Both the position numbers and the translations under genes were made by a program. Below, piece after piece: positions 21,327-33,317 of a stretch of 64,000 bases of DNA. The notes under the pieces were generated by a model that saw only the letters and a program-made list of their open reading frames with translations, searched no databases and was not told the origin of the DNA. The DNA comes from Tipula vernalis (lineage: Eukaryota > Arthropoda > Insecta > Diptera > Tipulidae), in contig OY282559.1 of NCBI GenBank assembly GCA_958295665.1, positions 267,940,057 to 268,004,056 on the forward strand, given 5' to 3'. How positions within the stretch are numbered: position 1 is the first letter of the stretch; the number at the start of each line of letters is the position of its first letter.

Positions 21327-21632
21327 TCAATCATCCACCAGATTGATTTGGCCGTGGAATTTCTTCAGTAAGTCGGTGCCGAGTATCACATCGTCTCTTA
21401 TATCGGCAATAACAAAACTTGCCGGCTGTGCGAACTCTCTTAGCTTGACAGTTAGGTCGACGATACGGCGGACCGGGCAAGGATCTCCAGTCACTGTCTT
21501 AACTCGTAAGTTGCATGGTCGTATGATCGTAGGCCATAGTTTATGGAAATTGCTGTTCACTAAACTCACCGTAGCATCGGCATCGATGACGAATGTACAC
21601 TTCTTCTGGTTGAGAAGTCCCTCGGTTGTCAA
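21327..21632 (-). pseudogene. gypsy-3 protease
   Basis: An aspartic-protease-like fold with the active-site stretch FVIDADATVSLV, where DAD stands in place of DTG/DSG, and the closing block DDVILGTDLL. The Thr/Ser to Ala change would be expected to impair cleavage. Confidence 0.8.
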
Positions 21633-21715
21633 GGAGGCACCGTTAGTTGCTTGGATTGTTATTTCCTCTGGGGCATTATAATTTTCTTTAGCCGCTGGGT
21701 GCCCTATACCAGCGA

Positions 21716-22469
21716 CTAGTTCTCGTTTTCCGATGGTGTACTGGCGCTCGCGTTTGGTGCACAGGAGCAGGATTTATCGACGTTCTCTTCTTTGTTTTCG
21801 GTGGGCGTTCTTTGCTTCCCCTTATAACGATATCTGTACCTCCTTCGTGGAGCTAATTCAGTACCGGTGTTGGCCTCGAGAGTGACTTCGTCGACGATCG
21901 TTCCCGTATCTTCTTCGAGAATGGTTTCTCTCACACTCCGCTGGTTCATGCGGGTCGCGCGACGTACTGCCGTTTTTTTGATGGCTTTGGCTAAAGCATC
22001 ACGAAGCGTTGCCGGGCTAGCCATCCTGACGAGATTTTGTACTTCGATTTTGTGGATGCCGTCTATGGATTGGGGGTAGGGAAAAAGGGTAGGAAATGCT
22101 TTGCGTGCCAATTTCTCCACATCCATTCCGAATGCTGAGAGGCTCTCCTTGGTTTGTTGTGTTCGATAGCGAAGAAGGATATGACTTATTTTCTCTTGTT
22201 GGTGCGAAGCGACGCGACAACGAGTTACACCATAATTCAAAATCTCGTCTTGCCGTCGGCTCGATTGAAGATAGCACTACTAGTGCATCGCCGCGTATCG
22301 TTGCCCCCAATTGGATGGCTTGCTGTAGCGTGGTCCACCCGTTAGCTTCCGCGACCAACTCGAAATGCGTGTAATACTCCTCCCAACAGGAGGAGCCGTC
22401 GTATGTTGACAACTTTAGTAGCCGCAAGAGGATGCCTGGATATTCGTTGACTTGCATATTTACCGGCAA
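21716..22469 (-). pseudogene. gypsy-3 gag capsid region
   Basis: LSTYDGSSCWEEYYTHFELV and WTTLQQAIQLGATIRGDAL in the first frame (22017-22469) are capsid-like. They continue after a frameshift with QTKESLSAFGMDVEKLARKA (21716-22240). The end is basic and lacks a clear CCHC knuckle (only CSC...C is seen). Confidence 0.8.
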
Positions 22470-22575
22470 TAATACACCCGGGGCCGGAGCTGTACCAGGG
22501 ACTGGAACTACAAAAGGATCTTAATCCCCACCGCGTGGTACATCGGCAGTGACAGACGCTCTAGGTGTCGACATT

Positions 22576-22926
22576 TTAGCCAGCTATGAGATCTTCTGCG
22601 ATAACTCCAGGAAAGCTTGTTGTAGGGTGGTAAATCTGTACTTCTATCTGTATCTGCTCGCACTCTTCTTGCGTAGTTCGCGTATGTACGGCCATTTCTG
22701 CAATCATTGCTTCTAATTGTTGCCGGACCGCCATGGTTTCTGCTTCGGCTTTTTGTTGGGCTGCCTCCGTTGCCGCCTGTGACTGCTGAATGGCAGCTAA
22801 CTGTTGTCGGGCGACCGCCGCTTCCACCTCAGCCTTTTTCTTGGCATCATCCATTGTTTTGTGTGCCTCCTGTAGCGCGGACATTTGCTTCCGGAGTTCA
22901 TCTAGCTGATCTTGTAACGTGGCCAT
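22576..22926 (-). CDS. gypsy-3 gag N-terminal coiled coil
   Basis: 117 codons rich in Ala, Gln and Glu with heptad-like spacing (MATLQDQLDELRKQMSALQ). The frame is intact up to a stop at 22576, after which the capsid frame begins near 22469. It probably is the N-terminus of Gag and would oligomerise. Confidence 0.6.
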   Translation of the reverse strand: MATLQDQLDELRKQMSALQEAHKTMDDAKKKAEVEAAVARQQLAAIQQSQAATEAAQQKAEAETMAVRQQLEAMIAEMAVHTRTTQEECEQIQIEVQIYHPTTSFPGVIAEDLIAG

Positions 22927-22981
22927 CGGTTAGTTTGTGAGGATAGGTAGTAGCTACCACCCACTTCACATCTGATACCAC

Positions 22982-23371
22982 TGTAACTCCAAAGGCTGCT
23001 CGTTCTGCTAGACGCGGAGTGACCGAGCGATACTTCACCACGTCAGCAAGGGTTATTGACCCTTCCTCTACGAGGATTTAGTCTGTAGGTGAAGTGGTGC
23101 GATGGTGGCTCCGACTACAGAGGAACGGCTTAGAAGAGCGGGACAACTCGAATGACGTCACTGTACGGCAAGGTTATTGACCTTCCACTCTCTGAGTCGA
23201 GGGGCTTTAATCTCGTTGGCGTCGGTTTCCCACTCCAGTACTAACTCATTGGTGGTTAATTTATTTTATTTTACATACTTATGAATTAAACAATATTCTA
23301 GCGAATTTATACAACATTATACAAAAATTTACATAAACGAAGTCGTCATTAATGTGCTTTAATTTGTTACA
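22982..23371 (-). repeat. gypsy-3 5' LTR (390 bp)
   Basis: Second LTR copy. It is nearly identical to the left one apart from the indels given there and a few substitutions. Confidence 0.93.
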
Positions 23372-24480
23372 ATATGGTATGCGTCGTCAGGTATTCTACG
23401 CGACGGTCGGGAATTCAATATAGCTTCAGCCAAAGGCCGCTTGATGTTGTCGCACTTGTGTTCGCAAACGAATATGTAAATATAAATCTTGATTGGTTTT
23501 TGACCGCGTCCTCGTTTGAGATGCAGCAGAAAAGATCCGGCAAACTCGATACCTACTGTTATAAATGGGCGTAAATGCTCGACTCTATATGAAGGAAGCT
23601 GCTCATTTGCTGATTCATTGGAACTGGATTCACCTTGAATCACTTGATACATTCTCTTATTACCTTTCTGACGACGAGGGGAGGACCCTCGAATGAGTCA
23701 GTGATTCTGTCTTAATATCCCAAGAAGCAGCTGTGAACTGATGATGATATTTTGAATGATAATATTCCACTAAACGTTTGGCTAGCTTTATTCTTTTAGT
23801 GTGATTAGGCGACCGCCAACTCGAACAATACGTATTTTGTCAATAAATTTAAAAATCTCAGGGATGAAGTTAGTGGTAATGGTTTCAATAGATTCGTGAT
23901 ATCTTCTTTCAATTCGACGAGTTCTTTACGTTGTATGGTACCCATTATCTTAATAATTGTATAGAAAGATAAAAGTCGTAATGCTACATATTACAGCCAA
24001 TCTTCATTTTCTTACGACTTAACGAAGCATGCGGCCATTCTTCTTTAATCAACAGCCATGATGGACCGTTCCACAATAAATCGTTGTTAACTAATTCTCC
24101 CGGCCATAAACCTCTTAAAGGACCATCAGCAGCGTTACGTTTTGTTGGTGCATGAAACCAATTTTCTATCCATGTATCTTCTAAGATCTGTGATGTTCAG
24201 TTTGCTACGAAAACCTCCCAGCACACCGGCACATCCGACAACGGACCCAACATATATATTAATGACTCTTTTACTGTTTTCATCAATTGCACCAATAATA
24301 CTGCGGCGCAGAGTTCCAAACGTGCAAATGTTAATGTTTTATTGGGCCCAACTCTAGATTTTGCCCAACTCTAGACTCAACTGCTCCTGGTAATCCTTCA
24401 TCTCAGTTTTTTTGCCTTCAACCAAAGTGGTTAGAACATAGTTTTGATTTTTATGAATCCAAGTGGATCGAAGATACTCC
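23372..24480 (-). pseudogene. BEL pol RNase H and integrase N-terminal part
   Basis: On the minus strand, in pieces: ARLELCAAVLLVQLM (BEL RNase H) near 24340-24390; WFHAPTKRNAADGPLRGLWP near 24090-24160, with WNGPSWLL after it; KRLVEYYHSKYHH near 23750 (zinc-binding start of integrase); and FITVGIEFAGSFLLHLKRG, the integrase core, at 23359-23652. Frames change several times. The last BEL codons adjoin the gypsy-3 LTR. Confidence 0.8.
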
Positions 24481-24499
24481 TGCTTTCTGATTAAAAAAC

Positions 24500-25560
24500 C
24501 CTTGCTTTGTCTATATACATTCACCAAATTCTATCTTCTAGCTAAAAATGTCTTCTACTGGGTTCTATTGCAATCCCAACACCTTCGTGGTAACAAACTC
24601 TTCTTCAAACTGCTTTGTTAAAATTTTCTTGTCACATTCAGGAAGTACATCTAAAAATTTTGCTGAGTTGGATTTTAGTAACCTCATGTCGGAACTAACT
24701 AACACCTTTATTAAGTTTTGCCTTTTATCGGCGGCTTCGGTTAATGAATTTCCTCCGGTCATATATGCTTGCGAATGTAGATGAAACGTTAGGATGTCGG
24801 TTCTCCTTTAACTGTACCAATGCCTCCAATACTCGTGTTGTAAAATATAGCGCTGGCTTCATTCCGTACGTCAACGTAGAAAATTCAAAATACTTAATTG
24901 ATTGGGTTGGTTGTATTCTCCATCGATCTGCTGTAAATTGCTGTCATCCTGATATATCAAAATTTGGCGGTACCTGACATATCATTGCGAATTTAAATTA
25001 TCTGAACTGCAATAATACTTGATATAATCATGCCTGCTGTATCCGACCAGCCATTAACGTTTCATTGAGAGACTTGCAGTTCTAGCGCAGTCATCATGCC
25101 CGAAAACTTTCTTTCCAATGATGCTTGTCTGCTTAAATCGTCCATCTGCATTTCTGCTGGTGGTTGTTCTAAAAATTTGATACTCGAGTACTGTTTCCAC
25201 CTGACAGAAATTTTGTAATAACTCGTCTATTCCGTCGATTGAAATGTCATGAGCTTCAATGAAATATGCCTCAGTATTATTCACATTTGTATTGTCCCCA
25301 CCAAGTACCCATCCATAAATCGTCTTTAATGCTTTCAACTTGACATTAATCTTCAATCTTCCACTCAACAATAATCCAAAAACTTATTGCACCAGAATAT
25401 ATCAATACGGTTGGCCAAAAACACAGACCAATTTATTTTATCCGCTTAATTTGAATGACTTGGTACTCGATTTGAAAAAAAAACAATGCTGTGAACTTTC
25501 CTTTCGGATCATAGAGTAACTTATTATAATTTGTACTTCGCTACACGATACTTGCGATGG
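24500..25560 (-). pseudogene. BEL pol protease-RT linker and RT remnants
   Basis: ALKTIYGWVLGG at 25054-25371 is the linker motif before BEL RT. Near 24850-24880 the minus strand gives TYGMKPALYFTTRVLEALV, the RT palm. 24565-24762 has TGGNSLTEAADKRQNLIKVL and then the block ending KVLGLQ, the region after YxDD. The YxDD site itself was not found in a clean frame. Confidence 0.75.
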
Positions 25561-26199
25561 TGAACCACCAATCCCAGATACAATTGTGCGATTAGGTTTT
25601 CTTGCTAAACCCAGCTGATTGCAACACTTCTAATTAACGAAAGACGACATGGAAACCGTCCCTCCATGCCACGTTCATATCCGTAATTTTTACACAGACG
25701 TTCCTTGTGGATCTAGAGTTGCTTAGTTGGAAATTGGTTTAATTTCGTTATCTACATTAATCATTCGTTTACTTAGCAACATGGTCCTAGAAAATTTTCC
25801 AACATCTTCCATATGTAACAACGTACTGTGTTTTCGATAACTGATCAAGTTAGATGCTTGACTTGATATTTAAATATTGCATGGTTCAATCGCAAACAAT
25901 TAAAGCAGCACCCCTATAAATAGTGTTGGCCAGAGACTAAGAAACATTTCATTGCATTTGAGGATTGCTTACACGTATTCGTTGGGTTTGCAATGAACGA
26001 TTTTGTTATTTTACAGATCTAGAATAATCGTTTGGCGAAACACTTTTCATAGCTCCAAGGCAACAGATCGATTTAGCAAAAATTTAAAAAAATTTCTACG
26101 GACGGGTTATCCATCTCACAAGAATGTTGAACCTATAACAGTTTATTCTCTGAATACAAGTTTCCATCCATCAAATACAACAACTCCATACGTGTCTTG

Positions 26200-26785
26200 A
26201 TTCAGCCTGTTAACCGAGCGATTTTAGTCTATAATAGCCTCATCGGACACATCCAACAATTTTCGAATATGATTTGATAGGAATCTTTATATATACAAGG
26301 TTGATCGAAAAAACTACGTATAAAACCATTTATGGTATGCTTCTTTCTTCCATATCGATCAACTAGTTTCTTAAACGCTTCAAAATAGTTTGCCTCGGTA
26401 TAACAGGAAAATGTAAAATCAGGTTTGCAGCTTCATCCCGCAGATAACCTTTCACTAGGCTATGAATCGTTTTTAAATAAAGATCATAAAAAGGTTGCTA
26501 TTGAATATAGTTACCCGCGAATGGTTCAATTGTGATTTTTGGCAATCTGTAGTCCATAGGTGAATTGGACGTAGCTGTTGATGTCAGCATGGTAACATTT
26601 GGATTGTTTCCGCCCGATTGTTTCGCAATTTCAATTTTACATGCAAGTGAGAATATAATATATGAAGAAAATGATCTTGCTTGCGCCTCTTCGACCAAAA
26701 TCTTATTGTAGCGATATTTGTGGTACTTAAGCTCTCTTTTGTGACCAAGAGTTGAGGAACAATTTTTTTTTTTAATTTTTGCCAA
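26200..26785 (-). pseudogene. BEL gag remnant
   Basis: The frame 26498-26785 ends in YRLPKITIEPFAGN, the LPKI.LP.FSG block at the start of BEL/Pao gag capsid. Downstream on the minus strand, broken by stops, are capsid-like pieces (SLVKGYLRDEAANLI). The N-terminal 70 residues are Lys-rich. Confidence 0.7.
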
Positions 26786-27168
26786 AATACAATTTTGTTT
26801 TAGTCAATTTGGTCCCAGAAAATATCGAATATCTAGAAACATCACTAATTCTGAAACATCACGCAGCAATATAATGCCTTTCAAACTTCCGGTATAAGCG
26901 ATAAACCTGAATAGACTCCGAGTAACCTTAGAGTTCTAGAATAATCGAGATCGATTTATTCCATGCATGGCAATTTAGGTCAGAAAGCCGCCACTGGAAA
27001 CGAGGAATTTTCTCCAGCCGTCTTATCACTGTCAGGAAGGTTTATAGGAAGAAAGGACCAACAACTTCTTTTCGGTTGAATATAGTAAACGTACGAGTAA
27101 TTATTTGCGATTTGCTTGATTTTTAGCGAATTTGGGAATAGATTCAATAAGCTTCATAAGATCTGGTA
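26786..27168. other. Non-coding, expected site of BEL leader/LTR
   Basis: No gene. A primer-binding-like TGGGACCAAATTGAC on the minus strand (near 26804-26818) could mark the BEL leader, but no LTR pair was found. Confidence 0.3.
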
Positions 27169-27450
27169 ATGGGTAGATTGAGACCGATGTTAGAAAAACG
27201 GAAGTGGAGATGGATCAGATACACGTTGAACAAAACACCAAATGACATAGCCCGGACGTCATTAGAATGGAATCCGCAAGGTAAGCGGAAAGTGAGAAGG
27301 CCAGCAATGACCTGGAAAGAACAGTGTCAGTCGAAGCGAACGAACTTGTTAAAACATAAGGAAAGATGAAGACAACAGCCCCAAAAGAGTGTTGTGATGC
27401 AGCCTGGTAAACGCCTTATGCTCCTAAATGGAGTTAACGCAAAAAACAAA
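27169..27450 (+). pseudogene. LINE 3' end (RTE-like C-terminus)
   Basis: KRKWRWIRYTLNKTPNDIAR, then SLEWNPQGKRKVRRPAMTWK, is the conserved C-terminal signature of RTE-type and related LINE ORF2 proteins (W.WIGHTLR, LEWNPQGKR..GRP..TW). Only this end is left. It would follow the RT domain and is truncated on the left. Confidence 0.75.
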
Positions 27451-27795
27451 TGAAACTTAGTCACTTAGGCACTGTTCTTCTTACAATACAACGATTTACA
27501 GCTCGATATCCTATAAAAATAGTTCGTGTTCCCTCGATCAATTTGGGAATTGTGGGGTTCCATTAAAGATTTTTCTAAGTTTCTCCTCCAAAGCCTTCAT
27601 ATTTTTGACCAATATACAAAAAATAAATCGCCCATTTCGCTTAATTTCTTAATTGATTCTCGAAACCTGAAAATTTTTAGGAATGCGGAACTGAAAATGA
27701 CAATAACGTTTTGTTTAACCATTTTTTGTTTTTAAAAATTTGCTGAAGTATTATTAATTTGACCAAAACAGGAAAAGCAACGTCCGCTCACAGTA
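27451..27795. other. Non-coding spacer
   Basis: Nothing recognised. The short frame at 27526-27735 has no protein-like features. Confidence 0.4.
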
Positions 27796-28500
27796 ATGCC
27801 GAGACACGGGACATTCAATTCTAAAACTGGTCTGTTCCGTCGAAAACGGAACAGTTGGCAAGACTACAGTTGGGCAATTACAATAGCATTCATATTTAGA
27901 ACTAGAAGGAGTACAGAATCTTTGCCAGTGTTTTGGTTAATGTTGAGCTCTAACAATTCGGATATCATATATCATCGATTTCAAAACGAAACATTGTTAA
28001 TTGAGAGCGAGTTAGGTAAGAACGATTTTACTGTATACACACTCTCAAAAAAATCTTCGAAAAGATTACAGGCAAAAATTAAAACAATACAATATAGAAA
28101 TATCAGATATTCTAACTACATATTAACCTAGAAAGCCAATCAGTTTTATTGAACATTATAACAACACTCAGTGAAAAAGTTGGTGGAAAAATTCAGCATG
28201 AAAATATTGAGTTCATCATTGTTTTTTACCTAAAACCAAGGAATGTCTTAGAGCCGGTAAATTAAAATTTGTTTGGAAAAATGGTAATATATTATGTAAT
28301 AGCTTGAATCATCTTCAAAATGTCAAAAAATATTTCTAATCATATTTCATATTTAACCGTTTTGCCCAAACATAATTAAGCTAGATAAAGCAGAAAACTT
28401 AACTTTTTTAAATAAAACCTCGTTGAAGATGTTATACCTGAATGGCCGTAGTATTAGAAATAAAGTTGAAGAGTTACATTGGATACTAAAATCAGCCAAA
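27796..28500 (+). pseudogene. CR1-like LINE, ORF1 remnant and endonuclease start
   Basis: At 28429 the frame MLYLNGRSIRNKVEELHWIL is the first block of the apurinic-type endonuclease of CR1/Jockey LINEs. Just before it, broken pieces with KFVWKNGNI look like the end of an ORF1. The frame 27796-28131 (MPRHGTFNSKTG...) may be an earlier part, but I do not recognise it. The element stops abruptly near 28500, where a minus-strand gypsy begins. Confidence 0.55.
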
Positions 28501-30030
28501 GCTGTGAGTTACATACCATCGTTGCATAATTCTTTTCGGCAGGATTCAAATTTCTGCTCGCGAAGCAGATTGGCAAGTCATCACTATCGTGCTTTTGTGA
28601 AAGAATTGCACCGATACCAATATCACTCGCATCGTTGGTAATATAGAAACGTTTTGCATAGTCCGGATACTTGGGAATACGTGAGGTCGTAAGCTTAGAT
28701 TTGAGAACATTAAAATCTTCGTCACAAAAAGGATTCCATGAAAATATTGAGTTTTTCTTAAATATTTTGGTTAACCGTTCCGGTAACAGTTCCGGTATTT
28801 AATGTCCTTTTGTGATTTTGGAATTGGAAATTCGTAAATAGATTTCAGTTTACTTGGATTCGGGTTTTATTCCATCGTTAGTAATTAAATGTCCTAAGTA
28901 TAGTATTTATTTATGTAAAAATTGGAATTTGGAAGGATTTAATTTCAAATTATATTTTCTAAACCGTTCAAATATGGATTTTAATTTTTTGTTATGGTCT
29001 GTTATGCTTGCACCGTACACAACCACATCGTCGAGATAAACAGATGAATATATAGAATTGAACCCCGTTAGCATATTATTCATCATACATTGGAAAGTTG
29101 ATGGCGCATTTTTTAGGTCAAAAACCATTCGCAGAAACTCATAATGACCCAAATTAGTGCTATACTATATGCTGTTTTAGCGCGATCTTCTTCGTCCAAT
29201 TTTACTGGATGGTAGCCATCTGCTAGGTCTATCAAGCATATTTTCGATTTGTTTATCTATTTCAACTTTTGTAGTTTCTGGCAATCGGTATTGCTTAATG
29301 TTTATTGGCTTGGGATTCGGAAGTAAAGGAATATTGTGAACTGTTGTGCTTGTAACCGATAATTTGTCACCCTCTATATGGAATAAACCTTTTAATGGAG
29401 TCTAAATTTTCTGTATTTATTAAATATACTAATAGTTATTTGTAGTCTATTAGGAATATTCTTTTTCCAATTTTCCATATAAAATATATCCAAATCTTTA
29501 ATAAACTCTGGGTTAAATGAAGTAACATTTAGTTCAGTTTCATTGAGGTTGATATTTAATAATGATAAGGTAGTGATTCTGTTAAACACTGTAATTAATG
29601 AGCTACACACAAACACCCCGGGAGCAATTTCGTGAGATTTACAGATATAGTCGTTATCGGGAAAATCGGGAATTTTATTTTTCTGTGGAAGAGAACTAAT
29701 ATCTAAAATAAAGGATTTGTTTTCACAACACGGATTAGGGATTTCCATAATATTAATAGAATAATCTAATTTTCGTTTTAACTTTGAAACCAGATCTTTT
29801 CCTATGATTCCAGAACATTCTACTGGAAAATTTGCTGGTACTATTTGGAAAAAATTTTGGATTTTAAATGTAGCATCGAAAAGTAAAAATACCGTTGCTG
29901 GCCACAATGTTGCATTTGAAATGTTGATGAACAAACTGTACCAATCAATAACAGATTAGCAGCATCAACGTTGATTAGGATCGCATATGTCCTTCGATAT
30001 GATGGATAAACGATTTTGATGAATATCAAT
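28501..30030 (-). mobile_element. gypsy-4: fragment with protease, RT and RNase H
   Basis: On the minus strand from right to left: protease end with CSGIIGKDLV and a linker rich in Asn (LSLLNINLNETELNVTSFN) in 29392-29934; RT MVFDLKNAPSTFQCMM and VYLDDVVVYG in 28907-29152; RNase H ITNDASDIGIGAILSQ near 28560-28660. The RT frame lacks its first catalytic Asp block. No LTR is assigned; both ends are truncated. The style resembles the 17.6/297-type gypsy group. Confidence 0.85.
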
Positions 30031-30587
30031 ATAATTATAGTGTTTGTAATACATTCCCAGAAATTTGCATTGATTGATGAAAATAGCTTACATTACACCG
30101 TTATATGGTATAAATGAAAAATGTTTCTGGATCATGTACCGGTTACACTCAAAGCGGCTCCAATAATTCGATCACTGACTATACATTTATATATATTTAT
30201 GGATTTGTTACGATTTAATCAATATTTATTGTAGTACTGATTATTTATTTAAGATTTATGTCTTGCAAATGTGTCCAAATTAATTAATTTAATACAGTAA
30301 GGTGACCGAGCAATCACGGCTTATAATCAGCCCACGTAACCACACAACACGACTTTTATTAATTTATTTTATTATTTTTATTACAATTCTTATTATTTCT
30401 AATTTATTGTTGTTTAATTTTAACACAATTAATTTATTTAAATTATTTAAAATAATTTAACCTTTACTGGTCCAAATACCATTTGCTTCTCAATTTTTAT
30501 TTTTATTTCAATTTTTTTTATGTTCTAGTATTTTATTGCAGCTATAGGTATATAATATACAATACAATATACATATTGTACATAACA
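30031..30587. other. AT-rich non-coding stretch
   Basis: No gene. There are long runs of A/T words; TGACCGAGCAATCACGGC near 30303 is the only GC-richer spot. Confidence 0.4.
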
Positions 30588-31290
30588 CTTATGCATTTGG
30601 GACATTATCTTGGAGCTAAGAGGGTTAGATATGAGAAAAATCACCCAACGTTTATATTGAACGGTGAACGTTCCATATTTAATAAAAATACTAAACCATC
30701 TTCTGTACCCTGTACGGAAATAAAACTAAGAACAAAATATAGACCATAGTCCATTATTGATTTATGCAAATATTGGGGACATCCTTTTGGAGCTAAGAGG
30801 GTTAGATATGACGAAAATCATTCCAAGTTTGAATTGTTTAGTAAATTTAAATATGGAACGTTAGTCGTTCAATTTCATTTTGTCATATTTAACCCTCTTA
30901 GCGCCAAGAGAATGTCCCCAATATTTGCATAAGTTAGGAATGGACTATGGTCTACATTCTGTTCTTAGTTTTTCTTTCCGGAGAGGGTACCGAATATAGT
31001 TTAGTAAATTCAAATATTGAACGTTAGAGGTTCAATTTAAACTTGGGGTGATTTTCGTTATATCTAACCCTCTTCGCTCCAATAGAATTTCAATAATATT
31101 TGCATAAGTAAAGAACGCATCATGGACTACATTTTATTCTTAGTTTCATTTCCGGACAAGGGAGCAAAGATGGCTTAGTAATTTTAAGAATATCTCCAAT
31201 ATTTACATAAGTCAAATTTGAACTATGGTCTATGTTTTGTACTTAGCCTTATTTCCGGACAATGTACTGAAGATGGTTTAATAGTATAAA
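30588..31290. repeat. Tandem array of ~165-bp units with an internal inversion
   Basis: Units share GGAGCTAAGAGGGTTAGATAT (or its complement), ATATTGGGGACAT, GACCATAGTCC and TTTCCGGACA. The first two units run in one orientation up to about 30855, the next three in the opposite one. The turn lies in a GAACGTTAG..GTTC palindrome. Spacing of GGACTATGGTCTA-like words is about 110-165 bp. Confidence 0.8.
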
Positions 31291-33049
31291 TATTGATTAT
31301 TTACCTTTGATTACAAACCGGTAGGGATCTTTTACATTCAAAATTAAATGGTATCTTATCACTTTGAATTTAATTGCCTTTTGAAACAACATTCGTACTA
31401 ATACATATTTACATTTTTAGATTTAGTGAAAATTTCACGTTTTAAATAAGGCTCGTGAATTATTTGCTAACTGTTTCCTAAGTATTTGTTTTTGCGTTTT
31501 AGGAAACTTACAGACTGTTCTCGAGTTTTACTTACTATGACTCGATCACTTTATTGTACAATACTAGCTTCAGAAAAATACACCTTGTGCTTGACTATTC
31601 TTAATACAAATTAATCAAATTGTTAAAGACACTTTATCGACTTTTTCTTTCTATACCACGATAACGTGGTCCGGCTGGAAGAACCATGAAATTTATTGTG
31701 CTTCCTCGACGAAATGGCACAAACTTGCAAAATAAATTTGTTCAATTGCCGCTTCCCTGGCATTTTTATAATGTTTCATAATAAATGTTTTCATAGTTGT
31801 GGCTAAGGAAGTCCAACAAATATTCTGAACATTTAATTTCTTACCTAGGAAACGAACTGTGAAAACTCGAACAGATTATGTTCCGTAAATTTTCTTTGAA
31901 CAGTCTTTGTGAATTATAGAGATTAATACTTGAGATGAATCCAATGTTGAATCAATTTAATCTTTAAGTAGTTAAAGAAGTTTATATTAAATTTTAGTTT
32001 TTTAAAATTAAGGTGAATGGTACAAAAATGCAGTTAACCTCAAATAATTTAATAAATTGTATTTATTTATTTATTTATACGATTATTGCAACTGATAAAT
32101 AGAAAACTACTTCCCACTTACTTATCAGTATATATAATAGTAATAACGATAAGAATTCCAGCAACAAAATAATCACAATAATAATAAAACAAAAGATTTA
32201 CAGTAAAATTAATGTGATGCAAAATTAAAAATAAGAAAAAATAAAATTAAAACTAAAATAAGGTAGCACAAAAACTTTTTATTTGGTAACCGATATTATC
32301 ACTAAAATAGAATATTTATATTTTCAACATTTTTTAATTGTTTTAATTTTTAAATTTTTTAATTCTTTAATTTAATTTGTAAAGTTTTTTTAATTTAAAA
32401 AAAAAAAAAAATTTTATTTTTTTAAATTGTTAATTACATACTTGTGAAATAAAAGTTTTTGTGTTTATCTTATATTAAAGTGATAAAAGCCGCAAAAAAT
32501 TGAAAAAATGGACAAATACCATCTTCAGAATATATAAAATTAAAATTTATCTATCATAGCTACTTCTTAAAACAATATTTTTACGTTTTTGCCTTGTGAA
32601 ATAAGGTTCGTATCACTGGATTGTGAATAATACAAAATCAATTTAATTTATCTCCAACGAATTTATTTATTTCACAAAATTCATTACAACTCAGTTTATC
32701 AATAAAAATTAACAAAATCACTTTATATAAATTATTCTTAAATTTTACTGTTCAATTATAATTTTTATTTCCACAAAAACACTTTTTAATTCACTTTTTA
32801 ATTCCTTTTTAATCTTTACTCTATCGCTTACCAAATATTACTAATAATCTTACAAGTTTACTCTATCGCGTTCCAAATACTAATCATCCAATTCGATCTT
32901 GTTCGCCTTTTTATATACACAAACCAAGCTTCTCGAAAGTTCACGACTTTTCCAGTTAGAATGGCATAGAAACATTACGTAACAATTTTTATCATGGAAA
33001 ATTCCATTAAGTACAGTAAAACATTGAGCTATTAGTTTTACTTATTCTA
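31291..33049. other. AT-rich non-coding stretch
   Basis: No gene. It holds homopolymer blocks near 32400, an inverted pair GTTTCCTAAG / TAGGAAAC (31470-31507) and a 50-bp direct repeat, TTTACTCTATCGC followed by CCAAATA (about 32817 and 32866). Confidence 0.4.
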
Positions 33050-33317
33050 TTACACACTAGGTGTCACCGTCACAATATCAATATGACTTTTAAATTTAGA
33101 TAGAGAACCAATACACAAATTGCCATCATTAAAGTAAGTATTATGATGCATCTGGAAACGAATTAAAGGCGAGTTATTCCTAAAATTAGCTCTGTACGTG
33201 CCTATTTTAAACGTTAGAGGGCGCCTCATAATACAAGGATTTTTAGTGTTCTGTAGTGTTGTAAATTGTGAACTTTGTAATGATAAGCACCAATTTATAA
33301 ATGAATAAACACCACAC
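33050..33317 (-). pseudogene. Jockey/CR1-like LINE C-terminal fragment
   Basis: About 88 codons ending at a stop at 33050-33052: MRRPLTFKIGTYRANFRN, SPLIRFQMHHNTYF and LSKFKSHIDIV. This is the usual close of Jockey/CR1 ORF2 (R.F.IPTYRTNF...SP..R.....N...D.......FK..I). The rest of the ORF is not adjacent. It may be the end of the LINE at 35080-37480. Confidence 0.6.

Larger units (their letters stand above)
17772..23371 (-). mobile_element. gypsy-3: full-length Ty3/gypsy LTR retrotransposon inside BEL
   Basis: The LTRs are at 17772-18202 and 22982-23371, and the 4-bp TSD is ATAT (17768-17771, 23372-23375). On the minus strand a primer-binding-like site TGGTATCAGATGTGAAGTGG lies one base from the 5' LTR (22961-22980). 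A polypurine tract GGAAGGGGGCAG lies beside the 3' LTR (18203-18214). Gag, protease, RT, RNase H and integrase are all present, but in several frames. Its GC content is clearly higher than the neighbours', which suggests a younger arrival. Confidence 0.95.
14257..26785 (-). mobile_element. BEL/Pao retrotransposon, split by two later insertions
   Basis: On the minus strand the parts run in BEL order: gag (26785 leftward), protease-RT linker, RT, RNase H, integrase (to 23372), then further integrase at 17771-17562 and the pol C-terminus at 14427-14257. The gaps are filled by gypsy-3 (17772-23371, TSD ATAT) and by the TIR unit (14428-17558, TSD ATC). Across both gaps the BEL protein order resumes exactly where it stopped. 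The BEL copy itself has many stops. Its LTRs were not recognised. Confidence 0.85.

Noticed and set aside
21208..21681. 157-codon plus-strand frame opposite gypsy-3 protease
   Set aside because: Lies antisense to recognisable protease and gag motifs.
26786..27168. BEL 5' LTR
   Set aside because: A primer-binding-like word exists, but no matching copy lies left of 14257, so an LTR cannot be supported.
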